DNA of 64,000 nt from Alphaproteobacteria bacterium (lineage in GTDB: Bacteria; Pseudomonadota; Alphaproteobacteria; UBA8366; GCA-2717185). Made by a program: the position numbers and the translations under genes. This document shows positions 8,782 through 21,029 of the stretch, one piece after another. The DNA lies in contig WLWY01000001.1 in the NCBI GenBank assembly GCA_012103325.1, positions 992,001 to 1,056,000 on the forward strand. Reading direction: 5' to 3'. The notes beneath the pieces were generated by a model. The model saw only the letters and a list, made by a program, of their open reading frames with translations, ran no database searches and was not told the DNA's origin. How positions within the stretch are numbered: position 1 is the stretch's first letter; each line of letters opens with the position of its first letter.

Positions 8782-9747
8782 ATGGAAACGCTCTTACAGG
8801 GTATGCGCGCCGTGGCAGAACCGACCCGGTTACGGCTTCTTGCGCTGTGCGCCCATGCCGAATTGACCGTTACGGAACTGACGCAAATTCTGGGACAAAG
8901 CCAACCGCGCGTTTCTCGCCATCTCAAGCTTCTCGTCGACGCCGGATTGCTAGACCGGTTCCGCGAAGGAACTTGGGCGTTCTATCGGATGGCTGAAAAT
9001 CAGGCCTGCGCAACGCTGGGCCGCACTGTTGTAGACCTGATTCCGGACGACGATCCTGCGCTTTCACTGGACCTGGAGCGGCTTGAGGCTGTCAAAACGA
9101 GCCGGGCGGAACAAGCCGCCGATTACTTCCGCTTGAACGCGGCGCGATGGGATCAGATGCGCTCGCTTTATGTGGATGAATCGGAAATCGAAAGCGCGAT
9201 GCTCGCGCTATTGGATCCAAACGACGTCGGAGACCTGCTCGACATCGGCACCGGTACAGGGCGTATGTTGGTTGTTTACGGCGAATCGGCGACACGCGCC
9301 GTCGGAATCGACCAGTCCCGCGAAATGCTCTCCGTCGCTCGCGTAAACCTGGAAAAAGCGGGCCTGCGAAACTGCCAGGTTCGGCTCGGCGATATGTACC
9401 AGCTTCCAATCGCCAGTGAATCGTTCGACTCTGTCACAATTCATCAGGTCTTGCACTATGCGGACGCTCCCGCCGACGTCATCGCGGAAGCGGCGCGCGC
9501 GCTGCGCCCGGGCGGCCGCCTCGTTGTGGCGGATTTCGCCCCCCATCGCGAGGAATCGCTGCGCGAGGAGCACGCGCATCGGCGCTTGGGATTTTCCAGC
9601 GACGAGCTTGCTAATTGGTTACGCCGCGCCAACCTCATTCCGGAGGATACCACTTATCTTCGCGGCGACCCCTTGACGGTCGGGTTATGGGCTGCACGGC
9701 GCCCCGCGAATGACGAAGAACAGCCCAAGCGGCGCGTGAGCGCCTAA
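8782..9747 (+). CDS. sahR: ArsR-family regulator fused to a SAM-dependent methyltransferase domain (SahR-like)
   Basis: A 321-residue two-domain protein. Residues 5-90 form an ArsR winged helix (ELTQILGQSQPRVSRHL recognition region at 32-48). Residues about 110-300 form a class I methyltransferase fold with the SAM motif DIGTGTG at 154-160 and the acidic end of strand 2 at GIDQS (175-179). Proteins with exactly this fusion next to metF/metH are known as SahR, a repressor of the SAM cycle that responds to S-adenosylhomocysteine. The gene precedes metF by 57 nt and probably heads the operon. The ArsR metal-binding cysteine pair is absent, consistent with a metabolite ligand. The symbol rests on architecture plus context, not a tree. 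Confidence 0.75.
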   Translation: METLLQGMRAVAEPTRLRLLALCAHAELTVTELTQILGQSQPRVSRHLKLLVDAGLLDRFREGTWAFYRMAENQACATLGRTVVDLIPDDDPALSLDLERLEAVKTSRAEQAADYFRLNAARWDQMRSLYVDESEIESAMLALLDPNDVGDLLDIGTGTGRMLVVYGESATRAVGIDQSREMLSVARVNLEKAGLRNCQVRLGDMYQLPIASESFDSVTIHQVLHYADAPADVIAEAARALRPGGRLVVADFAPHREESLREEHAHRRLGFSSDELANWLRRANLIPEDTTYLRGDPLTVGLWAARRPANDEEQPKRRVSA

Positions 9748-9775
9748 CGGAGTTTAAAGTTTTACAAAATAAGGT

Positions 9776-9791
9776 CGGAGCGAGCGCTCCG
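9776..9791 (+). other. Short hairpin in the sahR-metF gap
   Basis: CGGAGCG-AG-CGCTCCG can pair as a tight stem 14 nt before the metF start. It is not followed by a T tract, so it is not a standard terminator; it may influence metF translation or message stability, or be incidental. Confidence 0.3.
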
Positions 9792-9804
9792 AACGAGAGG
9801 ACCC

Positions 9805-10671
9805 ATGGCAAGCACCACACCTTCAGTCAGTTTTGAATTTTTCCCGCCGCATGACGACGCCGGCGAAACGTGTCTTTGGCATGTGATGGCACGCCTTGCC
9901 CCACTCCAGCCGTCGTTCGTTTCGGTGACCTATGGCGCCGGTGGGTCGACCCGTAAACGTACCGACCGCGTCGTGCGCCGTATTCACGACGAAACCCGCA
10001 TGCCGGTCGCGGCCCATTTGACTTGTGTCGGGGCCAGCCGCGACGACGTCAACGCCGTCGTCACCGGGTGGCGGGATGCCGGCATCAAGCACATCGTGGC
10101 TTTGCGGGGAGATATGCCCGATGCCGATGCGCCCTATGCTCCGCATCCAGAGGGCTATAACAATGCCGCGGATCTGGTCAGCGGATTACGCAAGATCGCC
10201 GACTTCGATATTTCCGTCGCCGCCTATCCAGAAACACATCCCGATTCGCCGACCTTGGAAGCGGATCTGGACAACCTAAAGCGCAAGGTGGACGCGGGCG
10301 CGATGCAGGCCATTACACAATATTTCTTCAACGCCGATGACTTTCTGAAGTTCCGCGACCGGATCGACGCGGCCGGTATCGATGTTCCGATTATACCCGG
10401 TATTCTGCCGGTAACGAATTTCGCCAAAGTCGTGGAATTCAGCGAACGCTGCGGCGCGGCCGTGCCAGATTGGATGGCCAGCCTGTTCGATGGGCTCGAT
10501 GACGATCCGGATACCCGCAAGCTCGTCGCCGTTTCGGTTGCCGTCGATCAATGCCGCGCCTTGCAGGCGGAGGGCGTGCAACAGTTTCATTTCTATACGC
10601 TCAACCGGGCGGAGCTCACCTATGCGATTTGTTGGCGACTCGGGCTGCGCCCGCTCGACGCGGCGGCTTAA
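9805..10671 (+). CDS. metF: Methylenetetrahydrofolate reductase
   Basis: A 288-residue cytoplasmic flavoprotein reducing 5,10-methylene-THF to 5-methyl-THF, the methyl donor for MetH. It carries the family opening SFEFFPP (9-15), with the catalytic glutamate E11, then VTYGAGGSTR, the ALRGD folate/FAD loop and AAYPETHP. The length fits bacterial MetF (about 290). The ribosome site GAGAGGACCC precedes ATG 9805. metH begins four bases after the metF stop (TAATCGATG), so translation is probably coupled. The grouping with a SahR-like repressor implies control by SAH. Confidence 0.95.
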   Translation: MASTTPSVSFEFFPPHDDAGETCLWHVMARLAPLQPSFVSVTYGAGGSTRKRTDRVVRRIHDETRMPVAAHLTCVGASRDDVNAVVTGWRDAGIKHIVALRGDMPDADAPYAPHPEGYNNAADLVSGLRKIADFDISVAAYPETHPDSPTLEADLDNLKRKVDAGAMQAITQYFFNADDFLKFRDRIDAAGIDVPIIPGILPVTNFAKVVEFSERCGAAVPDWMASLFDGLDDDPDTRKLVAVSVAVDQCRALQAEGVQQFHFYTLNRAELTYAICWRLGLRPLDAAA

Positions 10672-10674
10672 TCG

Positions 10675-14166
<3,492 letters not shown>

Positions 14167-14230
14167 GCAGATTTTCTATCGGGCTCTGCATGACTTGCCA
14201 TCCCAATAACGCGGAACTAGGTTCCACGCC

Positions 14231-14725
14231 ATGATGGATGACGGCGCCTTGCAACTGCACGAAGACATCGTGCGGCCCGAGTGGATCGATTACAACGGCC
14301 ACATGAACGTGGCCTACTACGTTCTGGCATTCGATTTCGCGACCGACGCGTTTCTGGATCATGTCGGCCTCGACCACAACTATAAGAACGAAGCCAACTG
14401 CACGACCTTCGTGGTGGATATGAATGTCTGCTATCTCGGCGAAGTTCTCGAAGGCGACCGGCTGCGCTTTACGACGCAGATCCTCAATTCGGATGAGAAG
14501 CGTTTGCATTACTTCCATCGCATGTATCATGCTGAAAAGGGCTACCTCGCCGCGACAAACGAACTCATGACGGTGCATATCAGCCTCGAAAGCCGACGGG
14601 TCGCTTCCATGCCGGAGGCACTGCTGAAACGCATTACCGCCATCCGCAACGAGCATGCTGCACTGCCTTTGCCAGAACAGGCTGGCCGGATAATCGCGAT
14701 TAGATCGAAAAGCGCCGCTTCTTAA
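14231..14725 (+). CDS. Hotdog-fold acyl-CoA thioesterase family protein
   Basis: A 164-residue single-domain hotdog protein. The opening RPEWIDYNGHMNVAYY (15-30) holds the D-x-N-x-H-M-N signature of the 4-hydroxybenzoyl-CoA thioesterase group, with D20 the likely catalytic acid. The best resemblance I recall is to the thioesterase that accompanies or is fused to carnitine dehydrogenase (betainyl-CoA thioesterase), but no carnitine genes are nearby, so the substrate is left open. ATG 14231 and ATG 14234 are both possible starts, with no strong ribosome site. It lies alone between metH and the diguanylate cyclase. Confidence 0.75.
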   Translation: MMDDGALQLHEDIVRPEWIDYNGHMNVAYYVLAFDFATDAFLDHVGLDHNYKNEANCTTFVVDMNVCYLGEVLEGDRLRFTTQILNSDEKRLHYFHRMYHAEKGYLAATNELMTVHISLESRRVASMPEALLKRITAIRNEHAALPLPEQAGRIIAIRSKSAAS

Positions 14726-14830
14726 CGGATTTAAGAGAATCGTGTGCAATAATCTGGTTGAAGCGCGAATTCTGTCTGTTAACCTTTTGGTACATTCACA
14801 TTTCGGCGTCTAATTTACACGGTTTCAAAT

Positions 14831-15880
14831 ATGGAACATGTCGACGGTCCTGCTCAGGCAAAAGAATACGCTGACACGGCGCTTGGTTTGATGCAGCAAC
14901 ATGAAGTGCCAGTGACTCCGATTAACTTCGAAGTCTGGTACACCTATGCCAGCGGCAGGGATCCGGAATTGAACGAGGCAATCGATCTCCTCGTTTCGAA
15001 CGGCCAGCCCTTCACCCAAGAACAGAACGGGGCGATTGCACAACAATTTGTCAGGGCCGCGGACACCAGCGAGGCGGTGCACGAAGCCAGCCTGAAAATC
15101 GAAGAATCGGTCAACACGGTTCTGGGCTTCTTGAGCGAAGCCAACGATGGCGCAACCAGCTACGGTGAAGCGCTGGAATCCAATCTTGGTGAGATGGCCA
15201 ACGCCGAAAACCTGGAAAGCCTGCGTCGCGCGGTTGAAACGCTTGTGTCCGATACAAAGGGAATGGCAGCGCAGAATTCCCTTCTGCAAGGGCGGCTCGA
15301 AGAATCGTCAAACGAAATTCACACGCTTCGCGTGCATCTCGAAAGCGTGCAGAAGGAAGCGATGACAGATGCGTTGACCGGCATCGCGAACCGGAAGTTC
15401 TTCGATACCTCTCTGCGTCAGGAAGCGATGGCCGCTATCGAAGGAAATGGCGAGTTGTGCCTGCTGCTCGGCGACATCGACCATTTTAAACGCTTCAACG
15501 ACACTTACGGACACCAGGTCGGCGACCAGGTGCTCAAGCTGGTCGGTATGATTCTGAAAGAATGCGCGACAGGTAGTGCGACAGCGGCTCGTTACGGCGG
15601 TGAAGAATTTGCCATTGTTCTTCCGCAATCCGACCTGATAGAGGCGGAAAGCCTGGCGGAAACAGTACGCACCACAGTTGCGTCGAAGCGAATCCGCAAA
15701 AGATCCACGGGTGAGGATTTTGGCAATATTACGATGTCGATCGGTATCGCGCTGTTCAGGCGCGGCGAACCGGTCACCGATCTGATTCAGCGGGCCGACC
15801 AGAGCCTCTACCATGCCAAGAACGCAGGCCGGAACCGGGTAGCAACGGAACGGGAATTGGAATCCACCCCGGCAGCGTAA
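14831..15880 (+). CDS. Diguanylate cyclase (GGDEF domain)
   Basis: A 349-residue cytoplasmic protein producing cyclic di-GMP. The N-terminal half (1-175) is helical, ends in a likely coiled coil (about 145-178) and has no recognisable sensor domain or membrane helix. The GGDEF domain runs from DALTGIANR (180-188) to about 340, with the active site GGEEF at 256-260 and the metal-binding DIDHFK at 215-220. The usual inhibitory RxxD site five residues before GGEEF is absent (ATAARY occupies the place), so product inhibition by that site is not expected. No EAL domain. The N-terminal region resembles that of other alphaproteobacterial GGDEF proteins starting near AL-x-x-M-x-x-H. Confidence 0.9.
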   Translation: MEHVDGPAQAKEYADTALGLMQQHEVPVTPINFEVWYTYASGRDPELNEAIDLLVSNGQPFTQEQNGAIAQQFVRAADTSEAVHEASLKIEESVNTVLGFLSEANDGATSYGEALESNLGEMANAENLESLRRAVETLVSDTKGMAAQNSLLQGRLEESSNEIHTLRVHLESVQKEAMTDALTGIANRKFFDTSLRQEAMAAIEGNGELCLLLGDIDHFKRFNDTYGHQVGDQVLKLVGMILKECATGSATAARYGGEEFAIVLPQSDLIEAESLAETVRTTVASKRIRKRSTGEDFGNITMSIGIALFRRGEPVTDLIQRADQSLYHAKNAGRNRVATERELESTPAA

Positions 15881-16018
15881 AGGCTCTTGCCCGAAATCGC
15901 AGACTCCAATCTGGAAGGAACACACGCGATTGTTGGACCGTCTATGACGATTCCAATTAACCGCGAAATGCTCTAGTGTCCGGCCACATGTCCTAATCGC
16001 AATCTCTCCGGCGCGACT

Positions 16019-17791
16019 GTGCGTTTCCGAGCCCACGAACAACTCCTGAGACGGCTTGGCCGGTTGGTCAAGAACGAACAGGTCATCCTGACGATTCTCG
16101 CCGCGCTGGTCGGCTTGCTGGGCGGTGCCTGCGCCATCGCATTCCGCGAAGCGATTGCCCTGGTTCAAACCGGGACCCTCGGTTTTGGGTCCGAATCGGT
16201 CTATTCGCTTGCGGCGACATTGCCGTGGTGGCGTATTCTCCTATCGACCGTCGGTGGCGGGTTGTTGGTCGGTCTACTCGTCCAATTCCTCATGCCAACA
16301 CGGCGCCTGCACAGCGTCGCCGAAGTGATCGAAGCTTCAACCTTGAAGGAGGGCAGGATCAACCTCCGCGCCGGGCTCGTCTCGGCTGCCGCGAGCGCCG
16401 TTTCCCTCGGTGCGGGCGCATCGACGGGGCGGGAAGGGCCCGTGGTTCATTTCGGCGCCACCTTGAGTGCGCTGGTCGCCGAAAAACTCCGGCTCGGCCG
16501 CTCCCTGACCCGCACACTGCTCGGTTGCGGCGTCGCGGCCGCTGTAGCGGCGTCGTTCAATGCCCCGATCGCCGGCGTCTTCTTCGCACTGGAAGTGGTG
16601 ATCGGCCATTATGCACTGAAAGCGTTTGCACCGATCGTCATCGCCTCGGTTACCGGCACCATCGTCAGCCGGGTTCATTTCGGCGACTTCCCCGCGTTCG
16701 TCCTGCCACCGAACCAGATAGTTTCCTTTCTGGAGTTTCCGGCCTTCGCTCTGCTTGGTCTCGCCAGCGCCGTGATGGCAATCGTTTTTATGCATGCCAT
16801 CGCCTTCACACAACAAACCGTGCAGCGCACGCGCATCCCGCTTTGGGCACAACCGGCCTGTGGCGGCTTGCTGGTCGGCATCATTGCGCTGGTTTTCCCG
16901 CAAGTGCTTGGCGTCGGCTACGAAGCGACCAACGACGCTCTCCACGAACAGTTCGAACTATGGCTGCTGATATCGCTGCTGGTCGCCAAAACGGCGGCGA
17001 CGGTCATCAGCCTCGGCTTCGGGTTCGGCGCCGGTGTGTTCTCGCCGAGTCTGTTTCTCGGCGCCATGCTCGGCGGCACTTTCGGAATTATTGCGACGCA
17101 CGCCTTTCCGGCGCTCTCCTCCGGCTACGACGCCTACACGATCGTCGGTATGGGTGCCGTTGCCGGCGCTGTCCTGGGCGCGCCAATTTCAACGATCCTC
17201 GTCGTCTTCGAACTGACCGGCGACTACTCAATCACCGTTGCCGTGATGATCGCAACCGTCATTGCTTCATCGGTGACTCAGCAAATCTTTGGCCATTCCT
17301 TCTTCTCCTGGCAATTATCGCGCCGCGGCCTGGATTTGAAGGGCGGTCGATCGCAAAATCTGTTGCGGTCGATCCGGGTCGAAACGGTCATGAAACTCGA
17401 TTACGACGCGGTCTCCCCGTCCGCCCTGATGATCGAAGTGCGCGACGCGCTGCAGAAATCGCATTACGGCGAAATTTTCGTAGTCGATGAAACCGGCCGC
17501 CTGCACGGCACCATCACACTCGCGGATTTGTCGGACACTGCCTTCGATACCGAACTGGACGCGATTATCAATGCCGAGGACGTCGCCCGCCGAAACCCGC
17601 CTGTGCTGACGCCGGAAGACACGCTGGACCAGGCCATGTCCGTTATGGACGCCGTCGACGAAGAGCACATCGCCGTCGTCCACAAAGCGGACGATATGAT
17701 CGTCGCCGGCTTCGTCCATCAGCTCGATGTCGTGACCGCGTATAATCAGGCCGTTATGGAAGCCCGTGCAGAAGAGCAGGGCGAAACCTGA
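16019..17791 (+). CDS. ClC-type chloride channel/antiporter with C-terminal CBS pair
   Basis: A 590-residue inner-membrane protein. The ClC core (about 20-440) shows the selectivity-filter equivalents GAGAST (131-136), GREGP with the external gating glutamate E139, and GAGVFSP. E192 in FFALEVV aligns by eye with the internal proton glutamate, which would fit a Cl-/H+ exchanger rather than a channel. Two CBS domains follow (about 455-580), usually adenine-nucleotide sensors. The start is a GTG at 16019; no ATG offers a better N-terminus. The gene is convergent with the flavin reductase gene, 28 nt apart, and has no obvious operon partner. Confidence 0.88.
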   Translation: MRFRAHEQLLRRLGRLVKNEQVILTILAALVGLLGGACAIAFREAIALVQTGTLGFGSESVYSLAATLPWWRILLSTVGGGLLVGLLVQFLMPTRRLHSVAEVIEASTLKEGRINLRAGLVSAAASAVSLGAGASTGREGPVVHFGATLSALVAEKLRLGRSLTRTLLGCGVAAAVAASFNAPIAGVFFALEVVIGHYALKAFAPIVIASVTGTIVSRVHFGDFPAFVLPPNQIVSFLEFPAFALLGLASAVMAIVFMHAIAFTQQTVQRTRIPLWAQPACGGLLVGIIALVFPQVLGVGYEATNDALHEQFELWLLISLLVAKTAATVISLGFGFGAGVFSPSLFLGAMLGGTFGIIATHAFPALSSGYDAYTIVGMGAVAGAVLGAPISTILVVFELTGDYSITVAVMIATVIASSVTQQIFGHSFFSWQLSRRGLDLKGGRSQNLLRSIRVETVMKLDYDAVSPSALMIEVRDALQKSHYGEIFVVDETGRLHGTITLADLSDTAFDTELDAIINAEDVARRNPPVLTPEDTLDQAMSVMDAVDEEHIAVVHKADDMIVAGFVHQLDVVTAYNQAVMEARAEEQGET

Positions 17792-17819
17792 CTGGTAGCC
17801 TGTGCTGCGCCCCGCGCAA

Positions 17820-18431
17820 TCAATCCGGGCGCAGCATCTCGAAAGTGCTGTCGACCGCCGTGTAATCCATGTAGCCGAGACGGGCCAAAGGGTGATAGGC
17901 GGCTGTGTCCACCATCCCATCGTCGATGATCGCATCGTCGATATGAATGCCGACAACCTGGCCAATAACCATATTGTTCTCGATCTTGGGGTTGGTGCTT
18001 GGCAGGCGAAGCCGCGTCACGAACCGGCATTCCAGGCTCGCCGGCGCTTCTTTCACACGCGGCGTTTTTACGTGAACCGAGGGGGCGGGCGTCAGTCCGG
18101 CGAGCTCGAACTCATCGACTTCCGGATCGACATGCGCCGAACTTTTGTTCATCGCGTCGCGAAGTTCCCAACTGCACAAATTGACGACGAACTCATTGGT
18201 TTTTTCGATATTCGCAAGCGTGTCCTTCGCACCGCCACCGGGCCGCGGGCCGTTCGGCGCGAAGACGATGGTCGGCGGCTGGTCGGCAACCGCATTGAAG
18301 AAGCTGTAGGGCGCCAGGTTCAGAACCCCGTCGAGATCCATACTGCTGACCCAGGCGATCGGGCGCGGCGCGACAAGCGCCTTGAAGGGATTGTGCTTCA
18401 GATTGTGTTTCTTCGGATCGTCATAAAACAT
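17820..18431 (-). CDS. Flavin reductase family protein (FMN-binding split barrel)
   Basis: A 203-residue protein of the flavin-reductase-like (DIM6/NTAB) group. It opens with PRPIAWVSSMD (about 23-33) and continues NLAPYSFFNAV and PPTIVFAPN, the FMN-binding pattern of this group. Members bind FMN and either reduce it for partner monooxygenases or act as uncharacterised flavoproteins. It is the second gene of a minus-strand pair with the CMD-domain protein (50 nt gap) and no oxygenase component is adjacent on that strand, though a TauD-type dioxygenase and DyP peroxidase lie across the divergent promoter. Confidence 0.85.
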   Translation of the reverse strand: MFYDDPKKHNLKHNPFKALVAPRPIAWVSSMDLDGVLNLAPYSFFNAVADQPPTIVFAPNGPRPGGGAKDTLANIEKTNEFVVNLCSWELRDAMNKSSAHVDPEVDEFELAGLTPAPSVHVKTPRVKEAPASLECRFVTRLRLPSTNPKIENNMVIGQVVGIHIDDAIIDDGMVDTAAYHPLARLGYMDYTAVDSTFEMLRPD

Positions 18432-18481
18432 ATCGGGCTCGGCTCCTGATCTTGCGTGTTTCGAATGTCGTGTTTTTCGGT

Positions 18482-19243
18482 TCAGCCGAGCACGTCGCCG
18501 ACGGCCGAAAGCGCGTTGAGCGCGCGCGGGAATCCAGTATACGGCCCAGTCTGCATGATCGTCTCGATTATCTGCTCCCGGGTCAGCCCGGTGTTCAGCG
18601 CCGATTGCGAGAATTTGACGACCTGCGGCAAATGATCGATCGAGGTGAACGCCGCTACGGCGCAGACCATGCGCTGGCGGTGATCGAGATCCGGGCGATC
18701 CCAGATATCGCCATAACCGTAAGCAATGGCCGTCGGATACATCGCCGTTGTCGTCGTGTTCCCCGGCGCCGCGTAGCCGTTTTCTGCCCTGTCGCCGTGC
18801 AGCTTGTGCTTCGTTTCCTGCCCCAGCGCCATCAGCGCGGCAGCATCCAGATCCGGCATCGACGTATCCGGGACCTCAATTCCCTTTTCCGCAAATACCT
18901 CGTTGGCGAGCGCGACAGAATTCAGAATGGTCGGAAACCCCGAATACAGACCGCAATGGATGAGCACTTCCTGGATCGTCCGCGGCGAAAGACCGATATG
19001 CAATGCCGCACCGATATAACGCCGAAGCTGCGGCAATCGCTGCTGCGAGGTCAATGCCGACAAAGTCGCAAGCATGCGGTCCTCCAGCGCCAATCCGGGC
19101 CGGGCCCAGATCGAACCCCAAACGGCTTCTTCCGCCAAACGGTCGAGTCCGGGGGCAAGTTCCGTTTCGGGGCGGTTCGCCGGGAATCCGAGCTTTTCAC
19201 GCATCGCCGCACCGGTTCTCCGCAATTCATCGCGCGTCGTCAT
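18482..19243 (-). CDS. Carboxymuconolactone decarboxylase (CMD) family protein, two CMD domains
   Basis: A 253-residue protein with two AhpD-like CMD repeats (about 45-125 and 165-245), each carrying the alanine-rich helix and the GLS-x-x-I-x-E/GLT-x-x-Q-I-I-E pattern. Neither repeat has the CxxC of peroxidase-active AhpD, so a lactone decarboxylase-like or unknown hydrolytic role is more likely. I chose ATG 19243 because AGGAG lies nine bases upstream; an in-frame extension to 19300 exists but lacks a ribosome site. It is transcribed ahead of the flavin reductase gene and divergently from the DyP peroxidase (110 nt). Confidence 0.82.
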   Translation of the reverse strand: MTTRDELRRTGAAMREKLGFPANRPETELAPGLDRLAEEAVWGSIWARPGLALEDRMLATLSALTSQQRLPQLRRYIGAALHIGLSPRTIQEVLIHCGLYSGFPTILNSVALANEVFAEKGIEVPDTSMPDLDAAALMALGQETKHKLHGDRAENGYAAPGNTTTTAMYPTAIAYGYGDIWDRPDLDHRQRMVCAVAAFTSIDHLPQVVKFSQSALNTGLTREQIIETIMQTGPYTGFPRALNALSAVGDVLG

Positions 19244-19353
19244 GGCCCGTCGCTCCTGTGTCAATTCATCGCCGCAAACGATTTTGCACAATTCACACAC
19301 CGGTGATAGAGGTTAGGCGAAATTACAAACCGTCAGGCAGGAGTGACAATTTG

Positions 19354-20250
19354 ATGGCGGCAGCACAGTCAGGGATCTTTTCCGAAGGAACGGTCGCACA
19401 CTACGCGCTTGAATTTGACGTCGCCCCGGGTGCGGAGAGCGGCAGCCTTTCGAATGCCATTAAACAGGCGCGTACCGGCGCCGCCGCGGCATCGGGCATA
19501 AATGTCGTCACGGCGTTCTCCGGCCCGGCTTGGGAACGGCTCGGCGGAACAGCACCCGACGGTTTGCGTCCGTTTGAAAAAATCGGCGATGCGCCGGGAC
19601 CCGTGGCGGCGGCGACGCAACGCGACGTTCTGTTCTGGTTGCACGGCGCGGCACATGACGACGTGTTCGATGCCGCGCTCGCCGTCGGCGGCGCGATGGC
19701 GCCGGTCGCAAAACCGGCACTGGATCAGCGCGGATTCGTTTATCATGACAGCCGCGACCTCACCGGTTTCGTCGACGGCTCGGCCAACCCGAAAGGGGAC
19801 GCCCGCCAGGACGCGGCACTAATCGCCGATGGACCGGGCACTGGCGGTGCCTTTGTCCTGACCCAGCAATGGATGCACGACCTGGAATCATTCAACGCGA
19901 TGGACGTATCCGAGCAGGAAGGCGTGATCGGCCGTACTAAAGCCGACTCGATCGAATTGGAAGGCGACGCGATGCCGCCCGACTCCCATGTTTCGCGCAC
20001 CGACGTGAAAATCGACGGCGTTGCGATGAAGATCTACCGGCGCAGCTTTCCCTATGGCTCGGTCGGCGCGAAGGGTCTCTATTTCCTGTCCTTCGCCTGC
20101 GATATCGCGCGGTTCGACGTGCAGCTGCAGCGCATGTTCGGCGTCAGCAGCGACGGCCTGCATGATCGATTGACCGAATTCAGCACGGCGGTGACGGGAT
20201 CGTACTGGTTCGCGCCTTCGGAAGGCGACCTCGCGGCGGTACTGAAATAG
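19354..20250 (+). CDS. DyP-type heme peroxidase
   Basis: A 298-residue dye-decolourising peroxidase. The distal motif GFVDGSANP (138-146) supplies the catalytic aspartate D141, and H212 in DSHVSRTD is the expected proximal heme ligand. There is no Tat or Sec signal, so it is cytoplasmic and of the short class (A/B-like by length, about 300). ATG 19354 is preceded by AGGAG at a 10-nt distance; an open frame extends further upstream but antisense to the CMD gene. No encapsulin gene is next to it. It heads a plus-strand run with the SDR, dioxygenase and purC genes. Confidence 0.9.
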   Translation: MAAAQSGIFSEGTVAHYALEFDVAPGAESGSLSNAIKQARTGAAAASGINVVTAFSGPAWERLGGTAPDGLRPFEKIGDAPGPVAAATQRDVLFWLHGAAHDDVFDAALAVGGAMAPVAKPALDQRGFVYHDSRDLTGFVDGSANPKGDARQDAALIADGPGTGGAFVLTQQWMHDLESFNAMDVSEQEGVIGRTKADSIELEGDAMPPDSHVSRTDVKIDGVAMKIYRRSFPYGSVGAKGLYFLSFACDIARFDVQLQRMFGVSSDGLHDRLTEFSTAVTGSYWFAPSEGDLAAVLK

Positions 20251-20265
20251 ACGAGGGGACGTAAC

Positions 20266-21027
20266 ATGGATCTCGGATTGAAAGGCAAGAAGGCAATCGT
20301 CACCGGCGGCAGCAAGGGCATCGGTCTCGCGATCGCCAAAACGCTCGCCGGCGAAGGCTGCGATATTGCGATTTGCGCCCGTGACGGCGCGCTCGTCGAA
20401 CAAACCGTTGCAGCTCTTTCTGCAAAAGGCGTTCAGGCCTATGGCGCCTCCGCGGACGTGACCAACGGCGATGCGTTCCGCCAATGGATCGGCAACGCGG
20501 CGGACGAACTCGGCGGGCTCGACATCCTGGTCGCGAATGTCAGCGCACTCGCCGGCACACCGGACGAGGACGCATGGCGCGCCGGCCTCGAAACCGACGT
20601 ACTGGGTACGGTTCGGGCGGTCGAATCAGCACTGCCCTTCCTTGAAGCATCGGACAATGGATCGATCATCGCGATCGCCAGCACCGCGGCCTTGGAGAAC
20701 TTTTTCGGCGTGCGCGCCTACAACGCGATCAAGGCATCCGTGATTGCCTATATGTCGGCGCTCAGCAGTACGGTCGCGGCGCAGGGCATCCGCGCCAACA
20801 CGGTTTCGCCCGGCACGATCTTCTTCGAAGGCGGTGTCTGGGACAAACGCAAGGCCGAGATGCCGCAGGTTTACGAGGCCGCACTTGCCAAGAACCCAAC
20901 CGGCCATATGGGCACGCCGCAAGATGTCGCCAACGCGGTGGCCTTTCTGGCCAGCCCCGCCGCAAGCTTCATTACCGGCGCGAACCTGGTCGTCGACGGC
21001 GCGCTGACCCAGCGCGTCCAGTTCTGA
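20266..21027 (+). CDS. Short-chain dehydrogenase/reductase (SDR)
   Basis: A 253-residue classical SDR. The dinucleotide motif TGGSKGIG is at 13-20 and the catalytic residues are S139, Y152 and K156 (YNAIK). The usual NNAG motif reads NVSA at 91-94, a common variant. It probably uses NAD(P)H on a ketone or alcohol of unknown identity. It follows the peroxidase gene by 15 nt with a GAGGGGACG ribosome site and runs into the dioxygenase gene with a two-base gap, so the trio is likely co-expressed. Confidence 0.88.
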   Translation: MDLGLKGKKAIVTGGSKGIGLAIAKTLAGEGCDIAICARDGALVEQTVAALSAKGVQAYGASADVTNGDAFRQWIGNAADELGGLDILVANVSALAGTPDEDAWRAGLETDVLGTVRAVESALPFLEASDNGSIIAIASTAALENFFGVRAYNAIKASVIAYMSALSSTVAAQGIRANTVSPGTIFFEGGVWDKRKAEMPQVYEAALAKNPTGHMGTPQDVANAVAFLASPAASFITGANLVVDGALTQRVQF

Positions 21028-21029
21028 CC

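Noticed and set aside
9776..9791. Hairpin before metF as a rho-independent terminator or riboswitch
   Set aside because: No T tract follows, the stem is short, and the surrounding 57 bases are too few for a known SAM riboswitch aptamer.
16225..17490. A 421-codon plus-strand open frame overlapping the ClC gene in another frame
   Set aside because: Arginine-rich out-of-frame shadow. The overlapping frame encodes a complete ClC-CBS protein with all motifs.
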